Of a stretch of 64,000 bases of DNA, positions 17,033-24,874 are shown piece by piece; positions within the stretch are counted from its first letter, which is position 1, and each line of letters starts with the position of its first letter. The DNA is taken from positions 1-64,000 of the forward strand of contig DDIU01000015.1 of assembly GCA_002338655.1 (NCBI GenBank). The letters run 5' to 3'. This DNA comes from Flammeovirgaceae bacterium UBA1842 (GTDB lineage Bacteria > Bacteroidota > Bacteroidia > Cytophagales > Cyclobacteriaceae). The notes beneath the pieces were generated by a model. The model saw only the letters and a list, made by a program, of their open reading frames with translations, was not told the DNA's origin and searched no databases. Both the position numbers and the translations under genes were made by a program.

Positions 17033-17714
17033 CGTATTCAATTAATGTTTGACTATAATCCAAACCAGTATCAATGAGTTGCTGTCCCAAACAATCGTTT
17101 TCTGAACAGTAAACCAAAATCAGTTTCCGTGCATAAACAAGGCCAATATTTTGGGCATATATCTCAAATCGTTTGTCTTGTTTAACGATGAAATCTTGGT
17201 TATCACTTTGAATTACCGTCACAGTATTGTCAAATTGTTGGTCTGCTTCATTAATATAAGAAAAATACACGCTATCCATCTTATATTCATCCGGTTCATT
17301 TGTATTTAATCCATTACCGTTCCATACCTTACCCGCTTTTAGAGGAAATGAAATTTTAATAAATGGGGTATTACCTTCAATGACAATTGCTTGTAATGGT
17401 GTTCTACGAGCTTGCCATGTATTAATAAATGTCCACTCATCATCAGAAGTGTTACGCCTGAAACGGTAGATCACATAAGTAGAATCTTCAGCTGTCAAAA
17501 AGGAATCATGAATCTCTTCAAGGAGCTGGTAATTGTCATTAACGACTTCACCAGTGGCTAGATAGCTGGTTTCACTGACCTGATATATACTGTATTGACC
17601 CTTGGCCAACGGAAAAAAATCATAACCTAATAAGGAGGCGTCTGGCTTAATTTCAGACGAACTACAGGCAAAAAGTGCAAGGGCACAGCTTATAATAATT
17701 AATCTTTGCTTCAT
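17022..17714 (-). CDS. predicted lipoprotein, unknown function
   Basis: A 230-residue protein with a clear lipobox (ALALFACSSS, Cys17), so probably membrane-anchored. The mature part is beta-rich (YSIYQVSETSYLATGEV, YVIYRFRRNTSDDEWTF) and contains two Cys near the end (VYCSENDCLGQ). No family is recognised. Its start codon is the end of a perfect 14-bp-arm hairpin (17714-17753), which could hide the ribosome-binding region. It overlaps the subtilase gene by about 11 bp, so the two products may be made together. Confidence 0.75.
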   Translation of the reverse strand: MKQRLIIISCALALFACSSSEIKPDASLLGYDFFPLAKGQYSIYQVSETSYLATGEVVNDNYQLLEEIHDSFLTAEDSTYVIYRFRRNTSDDEWTFINTWQARRTPLQAIVIEGNTPFIKISFPLKAGKVWNGNGLNTNEPDEYKMDSVYFSYINEADQQFDNTVTVIQSDNQDFIVKQDKRFEIYAQNIGLVYARKLILVYCSENDCLGQQLIDTGLDYSQTLIEYGEN

Positions 17715-17753
17715 TGAGGAATTGACAGCTTCAATTTTATGTCAATTCCTCAA
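17714..17753 (-). promoter_or_regulatory. perfect 14-bp-arm hairpin covering the lipoprotein translation start
   Basis: Arms TTGAGGAATTGACA and TGTCAATTCCTCAA are perfectly complementary, with a 12-base loop. On the minus strand the A of the lipoprotein ATG is the last base of the second arm. No T-run follows, so a classical terminator is unlikely. It could act as a translation-controlling hairpin, an RNA-processing site between the thioredoxin and lipoprotein genes, or a DNA operator. Confidence 0.7.
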
Positions 17754-17770
17754 ATATAGCTAGAACAAAA

Positions 17771-18088
17771 TTAATTCAATTTTGAAAGTAATTCTAAAAC
17801 CATCTCTTCCTTATTGGTAGAGGCAGCGTCAATCAATTTATCGCCTTCAAAAACAGCAAAGAAGGGTAAGTTGGTCACATTGGCCATTTTTCTTGCATTT
17901 GGATTTTTTTCAGCATCCACATCAGCAAATTCAACGTCAGAAAACCTATCATCCTCGGAAAGCCGTCTGTATTTGGGGGCAAATAAACGGCAGCTGCCGC
18001 ACCAACCAGCAAAATATTTTACAATGGTTTTTTTATTATTGTTTAATGTGTCATTAAAATTGGAATCATCTAATACTGTTACTGCCAT
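17771..18088 (-). CDS. thioredoxin-like protein
   Basis: A 105-residue thioredoxin fold with redox motif WCGSC in KYFAGWCGSCRLF (about residues 25-35), a cis-Pro loop (NLPFF), and no signal peptide, so cytoplasmic. The frame is open to 18133, but the ATG at 18088 (MAVTVLDD) gives the normal thioredoxin N-terminus. CGSC differs from the CGPC of housekeeping thioredoxin, so the redox potential or partner may differ. It is divergent from the TrpF-like gene; the shared upstream region has an 8-bp inverted repeat (AATTGTCA, 18089-18096 and 18171-18178). Confidence 0.88.
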   Translation of the reverse strand: MAVTVLDDSNFNDTLNNNKKTIVKYFAGWCGSCRLFAPKYRRLSEDDRFSDVEFADVDAEKNPNARKMANVTNLPFFAVFEGDKLIDAASTNKEEMVLELLSKLN

Positions 18089-18194
18089 AATTGTCAAATT
18101 TTTGTTTACACTCACAAAGCAAGTTATTTTCATTTAGTTTTGCTCACTAATACGATTGAATAATCTTATCTGACAATTAGTAAAATCTATATCA

Positions 18195-18791
18195 ATGGCC
18201 TTAAAGACTTTTGTGAAAATAAACAGCGTTAATAATCTCTCAGATGCACGGTATTGTGCGGGTATGCATGTAGACCTTCTAGGTTTCGACCTTGACATGG
18301 CAAGTAAAAGTTATATTGATTTAGAAAATTTCGAGGCAATCACCGGCTGGACGTCTGGAGCACAGTTTGTTGGCGAATTTGGTGCTAGTAAACAAGAATC
18401 TGTTAGCGATGCCTTAACGGAATACGAAATTGATTATGTAGAAAGCAATGACATCAGTGTACTTACTTCATTGAAAACGAGTAAAGGGAAGATATTGAAT
18501 ATTTCAATAGATGCAGTGGATGACACCAACTGGGCAGGGATTGACTACATTATAATCATGTCAACAAAGGATTTCACAAGTGAACAAATTGCAAAAATAA
18601 AGGAGCTCAGTATCAAAAATAAAATATTACTCGGTAGTGGTGTCACAGCTGATAATATTGAAAGTATATTAGTAGCAACAGGAGCTCATGGCATCGCATT
18701 GACGGCTGGTGATGAAATTAGGCCTGGTTATAAAGATTATGATGAACTTGCTGACATACTGGAAGCATTAGAAGTCGAAGATTGGGTTTAA
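18195..18791 (+). CDS. TrpF-like beta/alpha-barrel protein lacking the catalytic cysteine
   Basis: A 198-residue protein whose ends match phosphoribosylanthranilate isomerase: VKINSVNNLSDA aligns with the TrpF VKICG-NLEDA start, and GSGVTADNIESIL and RPGYKDYDEL align with the C-terminal phosphate-binding and PG-KD parts. The TrpF catalytic Cys is replaced by Asn10, and the RN and QLHG motifs are lost. It is probably not an active isomerase. It is followed after 10 bp by an aminotransferase gene, suggesting an operon. No other trp gene is near. The barrel assignment is good; the function is unknown. Confidence 0.7.
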   Translation: MALKTFVKINSVNNLSDARYCAGMHVDLLGFDLDMASKSYIDLENFEAITGWTSGAQFVGEFGASKQESVSDALTEYEIDYVESNDISVLTSLKTSKGKILNISIDAVDDTNWAGIDYIIIMSTKDFTSEQIAKIKELSIKNKILLGSGVTADNIESILVATGAHGIALTAGDEIRPGYKDYDELADILEALEVEDWV

Positions 18792-18801
18792 TTCTTAATT
18801 A

Positions 18802-19884
18802 ATGAAAAAGCTTTATTTCACCCCTGGCCCCTCTCAACTATACTTTACAGTTGAAGAACATCTAAAAACAGCAATAAGGACTGATATTCCCTCCATTTCA
18901 CATAGAGGCAAGGCGTTTGAATCAATATTTCAACAATGCACAGAAAACATTAAGTCCCTCCTAAGCCTTCCTGAAGGGTATCATATATTTTATACCTCTT
19001 CAGCTACTGAGGTGTGGGAAAGAATAGCCCAGAATTTAATAGCCCATGAATCATTTCATTTTGTAAATGGCGCATTTTCAGAGAAATTTAAAACCATTGT
19101 TTCGAATTTAAATAAATCGGCACTTTTTCAGGAAGCCCCTGAAGGTGAGGTGGTTGATGTGAGTTCTGTTCTCATCCCAGAGTCGTCTGAATTAATTTCA
19201 ATGACTTTTAATGAAACCAGTACAGGTGCAATGCACCAATCATCTGAAATTGAACTGATCAGAACTGCATTTCCTGAGCAACTAATCGCATTGGATGTGG
19301 TATCTGCCGCCCCATCGGTTGAAATTAACTTCTCCAAAGTAGATACGGCCTATTTTTCAGTCCAAAAATGTTTTGGGCTTCCAGCAGGACTTGGTGTATG
19401 GATTGTGAATGAGCGATGTATAGAAAAATCATTGACACTCCTGAATAAGGGGAATTCCATTGGTTCTTACCATTGCATTCCTGAATTACTTAGTAAGTCC
19501 AAGAAAAATCAGACTCCTGCCACACCAAATGTGCTCAATATGTATCTGCTGAGTAAAGTGACAGAAGACATGCTGTTAAAAGGAATAGATCAAATCAGGC
19601 TTGAAACAAACTATAAAGCTGCTTTATTACAGCATACAATTAGTGAAAGTCCCTACCTAACCCATTTTGTGGCTAATGCACCCAACAGATCCAAAACAAC
19701 TGTGGTTGCCAATACACTTATCAACTCTGACAAAATAATCGCTGAACTTTCCAACAACGGACTTGTTATAGGTTCAGGTTATGGTAACAGTAAATCAGAG
19801 CAGGTCCGTATTGCTAATTTCCCTACACATTCCAAGGAGCAAATCGAATTGCTTTCTGATCAAATTTTATCATTAAATATTTAA
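18802..19884 (+). CDS. class V PLP-dependent aminotransferase (SerC/AGT-like)
   Basis: A 360-residue fold-type I aminotransferase. It opens with YFTPGPSQL and SISHRGKAFE, shared with phosphoserine and alanine-glyoxylate aminotransferases. The PLP lysine is expected in YFSVQKCFGLPAGLGV (about residue 190), and the PLP-binding Asp in IALDVVSAAPS. A SerC role (phosphohydroxypyruvate to phosphoserine) is plausible, but the sequence is diverged and no serA is adjacent, so the substrate is left open. It is probably co-transcribed with the TrpF-like gene. Confidence 0.82.
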   Translation: MKKLYFTPGPSQLYFTVEEHLKTAIRTDIPSISHRGKAFESIFQQCTENIKSLLSLPEGYHIFYTSSATEVWERIAQNLIAHESFHFVNGAFSEKFKTIVSNLNKSALFQEAPEGEVVDVSSVLIPESSELISMTFNETSTGAMHQSSEIELIRTAFPEQLIALDVVSAAPSVEINFSKVDTAYFSVQKCFGLPAGLGVWIVNERCIEKSLTLLNKGNSIGSYHCIPELLSKSKKNQTPATPNVLNMYLLSKVTEDMLLKGIDQIRLETNYKAALLQHTISESPYLTHFVANAPNRSKTTVVANTLINSDKIIAELSNNGLVIGSGYGNSKSEQVRIANFPTHSKEQIELLSDQILSLNI

Positions 19885-19915
19885 ATTAAGTAGCAACTTA
19901 ATAATAACCAATTGT

Positions 19916-19923
19916 TAACTTTG
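19916..19923 (+). promoter_or_regulatory. Bacteroidota-type -7 element before the USP gene
   Basis: TAACTTTG matches the TAnnTTTG -7 consensus of the Bacteroidota primary sigma factor exactly, 15 bp before the ATG at 19939. No TTG is seen at the expected -33 distance, so the call rests on the -7 motif and position. Confidence 0.5.
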
Positions 19924-19938
19924 CGGCAAAATTAGAAA

Positions 19939-20859
19939 ATGGAACCTTTTAAAAATTTACTAGTAGGATTAGACACCTCAGAGCTCGACAAAACATTAAT
20001 TGAGTATGCCTCATTTTTTGTAGATCATACTTCTGCTGAGAAGATTGAATTTGTCAATATTGTAAGAAACCTTCACGTACCTAAAGGTGTCAAAAAGGAA
20101 TTTCCTGAGCTAGTGGAAAATGCCATCAAGGATAGAAAGAACAAACTTAAAGAAGCAATTAACGCTCACTTTCATCCTGAAAAGAAAATAAAAGTAGGTA
20201 TTACCGTTAAAAAAGGCCAAGCTGGTGATTTGCTGCACACTGCCAATAAATTCGATGCTGACCTTATTATCATAGGCAAGAAGAAAACATTGGATGGCAC
20301 AGGGGTTACCACTATGCGATTAGCGCGAAGGGCAAGCTGTAATCTGCTTATTATTCCTGAAGGGGCAAAACCTAAAGCCGATAAGGTGTTGGTGCCAATT
20401 GATTTTTCTAATTATTCCAAATTAGCACTTGAGCAAACCATTGATTTTGCGGTTAAAAACGGAAGTATCCCTGAAATAGTTTGCCAGAATGTATACATGG
20501 TACCTGCGGGGTATCACTATACCGGTAAAACGTATGAGGAGTTTGCTGAGATCATGAAAAAGAATGCCAAAGAGGACTATGCCAAATTCATGAAGAAGAT
20601 TGACCCTCGTGGTATAAAAATTACAGCCGAATACTCGCTCGATACCAATGATAACCTTGCAAGTGATATTTATGATTTTGCTGAAAAAATCAATCCGGAT
20701 TTTGTAATTATCGGTGCCAAGGGAAGAACGGCAGCAGCAGCTATATTTTTAGGAAGCCTTGCTGAAAAAATGGTGAACGAAAACATGAACCATCCCCTAC
20801 TTGTGGTAAGGTTTAAAGGCAAAAATGCAGGCCTATTCGAATCACTGAGAGAAATTTAG
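19939..20859 (+). CDS. tandem-domain universal stress protein
   Basis: A 306-residue protein with two USP domains (about 1-145 and 150-295). The first opens NLLVGLDTSELD, the second KVLVPIDFSNYS. The second ends with a GAKGRTAAAAIFLGSLAEKMV segment resembling the ATP-binding GxxGx9-10GS motif; the first has GKKKTLDGTGVTTMRLAR, where that motif is less complete. Tandem USPs usually act as ATP- or ligand-binding stress regulators. A single-gene unit with a promoter-like TAACTTTG just upstream. Confidence 0.93.
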   Translation: MEPFKNLLVGLDTSELDKTLIEYASFFVDHTSAEKIEFVNIVRNLHVPKGVKKEFPELVENAIKDRKNKLKEAINAHFHPEKKIKVGITVKKGQAGDLLHTANKFDADLIIIGKKKTLDGTGVTTMRLARRASCNLLIIPEGAKPKADKVLVPIDFSNYSKLALEQTIDFAVKNGSIPEIVCQNVYMVPAGYHYTGKTYEEFAEIMKKNAKEDYAKFMKKIDPRGIKITAEYSLDTNDNLASDIYDFAEKINPDFVIIGAKGRTAAAAIFLGSLAEKMVNENMNHPLLVVRFKGKNAGLFESLREI

Positions 20860-20875
20860 ATTATTTTTTAGTTAA

Positions 20876-20912
20876 ATTAAACCTTCACTATTGTATTGAG
20901 TCTATAACTCAA
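20876..20912 (+). promoter_or_regulatory. candidate autoregulated sigma-operon promoter
   Basis: The 11-mer ATTAAACCTTC at 20876-20886 recurs exactly at 21457-21467, before the next gene. A TATAAC lies about 17 bp after the first copy, as a -10 would, and a TTGAGT-N5-ACTCAA palindrome (20896-20912) overlaps the spacer. AACCTT resembles ECF-type -35 elements. This is inference from spacing and repetition. Confidence 0.35.
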
Positions 20913-20923
20913 ACAAAACAATC

Positions 20924-21457
20924 TTGAAGGACAAACAACTAATCACCCAACTTCTTGATGAAAAAAGCCGTGAAAGCGGCTTTAGGGTTCTGGTTGAGAA
21001 ATACCAACAAAGAATCTATTGGCATGTTCGTAAAATGGTGATTGACCATGATGATGCCGATGATTTGGTACAAGACATATTCGTCAAAATATACTCCAAT
21101 ATCGGTAAATTTAGGGCTGACGCACAGCTTTACACCTGGATTTATCGTATAGCCACCAACGAATGCCTCACCTTTCTTAACAAAAAGAAAAGACGGTTTC
21201 TCTTTTTGAGTTCGGATAATGAGGAACTCGTGGATAAACTGACATCATCGGACTTTATAAGTGGTGATGAGGTGGAAATGAAATTACAAAAGGCGATTTT
21301 AACCCTTCCTGACAAACAAAGGCTAATATTTAATATGAAGTATTATGATGAAATGAAATACGAGGACATTTCATCCATCACCGATACGAGTGTAGGGGCT
21401 CTTAAGGCGAGCTACCATCATGCGGTAAAAAAAATTGAACAATTTGTGAGGTTATGA
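20924..21457 (+). CDS. ECF-type RNA polymerase sigma factor
   Basis: A 177-residue sigma-70-family factor. Region 2 holds DDADDLVQDIFVKIYSN and the promoter-melting segment LYTWIYRIATNECLTFL. Region 4 has LPDKQRLIFNMKYYDEMKYEDIS and a recognition helix near SVGALKASYHHAVKKI. The start is most likely TTG at 20924; no in-frame ATG precedes region 2. It heads an operon with a one-TM protein, a Spy-like periplasmic protein and a barrel protein, a layout that suggests envelope-stress sensing with autoregulation. Confidence 0.92.
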   Translation: MKDKQLITQLLDEKSRESGFRVLVEKYQQRIYWHVRKMVIDHDDADDLVQDIFVKIYSNIGKFRADAQLYTWIYRIATNECLTFLNKKKRRFLFLSSDNEELVDKLTSSDFISGDEVEMKLQKAILTLPDKQRLIFNMKYYDEMKYEDISSITDTSVGALKASYHHAVKKIEQFVRL

Positions 21458-21492
21458 TTAAACCTTCGGTACAATTAAACATCTAAAGTAAA

Positions 21493-21906
21493 ATGGAAGA
21501 TAAAAACACAAATAAGAATATCTACAAAGTACCTGAAGGGTATTTTGATCAGCTTCCTGACAAAATCATTGCAAGGGTTGAAGCACAAAAAAGCAATAAA
21601 AAAATAAGGCCTCTTTATGCGGTGGTTTCTGCTGTGGCAGCTTCACTACTTATTCTTGCTATGGTCATCTTCAATGATACTTCTCAACCAGTTAGTGCTG
21701 AAGAATTACTATCAACAGTAAGTACCGCTGACCTGATTGATTATTTGGCTGAATCTGACATTAACACCGAAGATATTATTAATGAGGTGGATTGGACAGA
21801 AAATAACTTTGAATTCGATGAATTGGACTATATAGAAAACAATATGACCGAAGAAGATCTGGATCAGATAATGGGTGACTTCGATCCTGATTTGGAATTA
21901 ATTTAG
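21493..21906 (+). CDS. single-pass membrane protein, putative anti-sigma factor
   Basis: A 137-residue protein: a cytoplasmic N-terminus of about 40 residues with YKVPEGYFDQLPDKI, one membrane segment (about 42-60, PLYAVVSAVAASLLILAMVI), and a very acidic periplasmic part ending DFDPDLELI. Position directly after an ECF sigma gene and the topology fit an anti-sigma factor, but no ZAS zinc motif is present, so this is inferred from context. The 11-mer also found before the sigma gene occurs between the two genes. Confidence 0.7.
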   Translation: MEDKNTNKNIYKVPEGYFDQLPDKIIARVEAQKSNKKIRPLYAVVSAVAASLLILAMVIFNDTSQPVSAEELLSTVSTADLIDYLAESDINTEDIINEVDWTENNFEFDELDYIENNMTEEDLDQIMGDFDPDLELI

Positions 21907-21922
21907 ATAAATTTAGAATACC

Positions 21923-22420
21923 ATGAAAATATTAAATCTAACGATCATTTTACTACTTGGGGCGCAATTCGCATTCGGGCAAAATGATGGCGCAAAACAA
22001 AAAATAGAAAATGCCAAGATTGCTATAATTAGCGAAAGGTTAAACCTGACACCGGAACAAGCGCAACAATTTTGGCCTTTATACAATGAGTTTCTAGACA
22101 AAAGAAGGGCTTTAAGGCAGGATTATGATAACGCTAGGGCTAAAATTGACCTTGATAAGGCTTCTGAAAAGGAAAGAAAAGAACTCATTGATTATGGAAT
22201 GAAATTGAAAGAAAGGTCACTAACCCTTGAAAAGCAGTATTCAGATAGAATGTTAACCGTAATTTCTGCCAAGCAAATAATGGAACTGCGCCAAGCGGAG
22301 GATGACTTTAAAAAAATGCTTTTGAGACAAATTGAACGGAGACGAATTCAAGAGCAGCGTAGGGATAATATGCGTGATGATATCCAACAAAGAAGGAAGA
22401 AAAGGGACAACGGAGGTTGA
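21923..22420 (+). CDS. Spy/CpxP-like periplasmic sensor or chaperone of the sigma operon
   Basis: A 165-residue protein with a signal peptide (through FAFGQ), then an all-helical, strongly charged mature part. ERLNLTPEQAQQFWPLYNEF is the LTPEQ-type motif of the Spy/CpxP/RseM family. The C-terminus is extremely basic (Arg/Lys/Gln-rich). Relatives in Bacteroidota sit beside ECF sigma genes and are thought to sense envelope stress. The stop codon overlaps the next ATG (TGATG), so translation is coupled. Confidence 0.82.
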   Translation: MKILNLTIILLLGAQFAFGQNDGAKQKIENAKIAIISERLNLTPEQAQQFWPLYNEFLDKRRALRQDYDNARAKIDLDKASEKERKELIDYGMKLKERSLTLEKQYSDRMLTVISAKQIMELRQAEDDFKKMLLRQIERRRIQEQRRDNMRDDIQQRRKKRDNGG

Positions 22421-23313
22421 TGCGTAATCTTCTAATTATTTTGAGCCTATTTACCTGTACCACGCTAAAAGCACAAGTCAATGCTGATAGTGTGGCATTG
22501 GCGGAGCTTGATCAATACTTTTCTACAACTGATTCTGCTAGTGTATTTGCCACTTTAGACAGCCTGTTCAATAGCCTTCAACAACCAAGGAAGTCACGGT
22601 TGATGTTAAAAACCGGCTATGTAGGTCAAATTGAATCGGGTAGTTCTACCACGTTAGAACAATATGGCTGGGCAGCGGGTGTGAGTTACTATCATAAAAG
22701 TGGCTTGTTTTTGGATTTCAACAATTACTGGAACAGTGTCTATGACCCAAATTATTACCTGACCACAGCCAATATAGGTTACATCAACTACTATAAAATA
22801 CTAACCTACTTTGCCTCTTATCAGCATTATTTTAAGAATGATGCCACAAATTCTACCTTCAATTACACCGATGAACTTAATGGCGCTTTATTCGTAAGCA
22901 AGCCCTTGCTGGATGTTGGCCTTGATTATTCAGCGTTGTTTGGCAATAAATTTACCGAACACCGTATCAACCTATCGGCCAATGGGAATTTTAGGATAAA
23001 GAACATCGGTATTATTGATGTAATTAACTTTTTGCCCTCGATCACTGCTACTTTTGGCAATCAGGACGTAACCACCTATAGGTTGAGACGGGGCATTGTG
23101 GACAGAACAAGGATTTTTATTATAAAGGAAACCAAAAACCCATTTGGTATTATGAATTATGGCTTTTCTTGCCCTGTAAGCATTAAAATCAATAATTTTG
23201 GGCTGCTGTTAAATTACCAGTACAACCTTCCTCAGGCCTTGCCAGACGAACGAACCCCATTAGAAAACAACAGTTTTTTTAGTGCATCTCTATCATATTT
23301 GATCGAACTGTAA
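22420..23313 (+). CDS. outer-membrane beta-barrel-like protein of the sigma operon
   Basis: A 297-residue protein with a signal peptide (through TTLKAQ) and alternating hydrophobic/aromatic strands (for example YGWAAGVSYYHKSGLFLDF, YFSASLSYLIEL-type C-terminal strand), consistent with a small barrel. The function is unknown. The ATG at 22420 shares a base with the preceding stop, and a GGAGG just upstream is a good Shine-Dalgarno sequence, unusual here. It is the last gene of the sigma operon and may be its effector or the monitored envelope component. Confidence 0.72.
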   Translation: MRNLLIILSLFTCTTLKAQVNADSVALAELDQYFSTTDSASVFATLDSLFNSLQQPRKSRLMLKTGYVGQIESGSSTTLEQYGWAAGVSYYHKSGLFLDFNNYWNSVYDPNYYLTTANIGYINYYKILTYFASYQHYFKNDATNSTFNYTDELNGALFVSKPLLDVGLDYSALFGNKFTEHRINLSANGNFRIKNIGIIDVINFLPSITATFGNQDVTTYRLRRGIVDRTRIFIIKETKNPFGIMNYGFSCPVSIKINNFGLLLNYQYNLPQALPDERTPLENNSFFSASLSYLIEL

Positions 23314-23351
23314 GGATAATATCAATTATTAAATAATTTTGGTGTTCTACT

Positions 23352-24581
23352 ATGGAGCACCTTACCCTTTTTCAACTCAACAAACTCGTACAAAAAACGC
23401 TTGATACTCAATTGAATCCCAGTTATTGGGTTATTGCAGAAATTGGTGAAATGAGGGTCAACCAAAACGGTCACTGTTACCTCGAATTGGTTGAAAAGGA
23501 AGAAAATAGCATTATTGCGAAATCTAGGGCTACCATTTGGGCCAACAATTATCGAAACCTGTCGCTTTGGTTTGAAAAAATGACTGGTCAACCTTTAAAA
23601 AATGGCCTAAAAATACTCTGCAATGTCGTCATTCAATTCCATGAAGTTTATGGCTTAAGCTATAACATTAGAGACATTGATGCCAATTTCACACTTGGTG
23701 AAAGAGCAAGAAAACGGCAAGAGGTGATTGACAGTCTCATTGAAGAAGGCGTTTTTGAGATGAACCGACAGCTGCCTTTACCTATTATTTTGCGAAAAAT
23801 AGCGGTTATTAGCTCCCCTGGTGCTGCAGGCTATGAAGATTTTATGGATCAACTGCAAAATAATCGTTATGGATATCAGTATGAGGCAACGCTTTTCAAG
23901 GCCACTATGCAGGGAGACCAGGCTGCTGAGTCAATTATTAATGCATTGTTGGCCGCCCACAACTCACAACAAGAATTCGATGTTGTGGTTATAATTCGTG
24001 GTGGAGGTTCCCAAATAGACCTTGACTGCTTTGATGATTTTGAATTGGTATCCCATGCGTGTCAATTACCCATTCCAATTATCACTGGTATTGGCCATGA
24101 GCGTGATGAATCCATTCTTGACATGGTTGCCAATATGGCCCATAAAACCCCTACCGCTGTGGCGGAATGGATCGTTAATTTAACAATGGAGTATGAAAGC
24201 CGTATTTTAACGGTGTTTCAGGATTTGTCCAAAGCAGCCCAAAATCAATTCAAACAGATTAAAAACCAACTTGATCAAATGCAATTCAGGTTGAAAAACG
24301 GACTTAAATCAAGTCTGGTAGCCCAACAATATCTTCTAAAGACATTAAAGAGCCGTTTGATCTATGAATCAAAGAAAAATATTGAAAAACATCAAAAAGC
24401 GTTGGAGTTAAAGGCAAATAAGGTGGATTTCCTTGATCCGGCCAATATACTTAAACGGGGTTATTCCATTACAAGTATAAATGGCAAAATAGTTACCAAT
24501 ACAAATATCCAAGTGGGGGATTTGATTGAAACCAGTACGCACACCATTAAATTAACCAGTAAGGTAGAAAGTATAGATTGA
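23352..24581 (+). CDS. xseA: exodeoxyribonuclease VII large subunit
   Basis: A 409-residue nuclease subunit with an N-terminal OB domain (NPSYWVIAEIGEMRVNQNGHCYLELV) and catalytic domain motifs VISSPGAAGYEDF, VVIIRGGGSQIDLDCFDDF and ITGIGHERDESILDMVA, followed by a coiled-coil region. With XseB it degrades single-stranded DNA from both ends. The ATG at 23352 gives the usual N-terminus. It overlaps xseB (TGATG). Confidence 0.96.
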   Translation: MEHLTLFQLNKLVQKTLDTQLNPSYWVIAEIGEMRVNQNGHCYLELVEKEENSIIAKSRATIWANNYRNLSLWFEKMTGQPLKNGLKILCNVVIQFHEVYGLSYNIRDIDANFTLGERARKRQEVIDSLIEEGVFEMNRQLPLPIILRKIAVISSPGAAGYEDFMDQLQNNRYGYQYEATLFKATMQGDQAAESIINALLAAHNSQQEFDVVVIIRGGGSQIDLDCFDDFELVSHACQLPIPIITGIGHERDESILDMVANMAHKTPTAVAEWIVNLTMEYESRILTVFQDLSKAAQNQFKQIKNQLDQMQFRLKNGLKSSLVAQQYLLKTLKSRLIYESKKNIEKHQKALELKANKVDFLDPANILKRGYSITSINGKIVTNTNIQVGDLIETSTHTIKLTSKVESID

Positions 24582-24778
24582 TGAAAAAGAACAAAAATAG
24601 TTACACCGCAACAGTCAATGAACTCGAAGAAATAATCAGTAAAATTGAAAGTGGCGAGCTTAATGTAGATGAGTTAACAGAAATGGTTAAAAAAGCCTCG
24701 GATTTAGTTCAACAATGCCAGAAAATGCTGAGGAGTACTGAAGATGACCTTAATAAAAAACTAGGAGAATTAGACTAA
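24581..24778 (+). CDS. xseB: exodeoxyribonuclease VII small subunit
   Basis: A 65-residue helical hairpin protein with the family pattern YTATVNELEEIISKIESGELNVDEL. It binds the large subunit's coiled coil. The ATG at 24581 uses the last base of the xseA stop codon, so the two are translationally coupled. Length is typical of the family. Confidence 0.95.
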   Translation: MKKNKNSYTATVNELEEIISKIESGELNVDELTEMVKKASDLVQQCQKMLRSTEDDLNKKLGELD

Positions 24779-24874
24779 GTTCTAAATTTGAAATTCAATA
24801 TCCGTCATTATTAATTTAGTTTTAAATGACCTATATGAATAAAATGAAGAATATCGGACTAAAGTTAATGAAAT

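Noticed and set aside
18089..18178. Shared operator between thioredoxin and TrpF-like genes
   Set aside because: The 8-bp inverted repeat AATTGTCA is short and AT-rich, with arms 74 bp apart; chance cannot be excluded.
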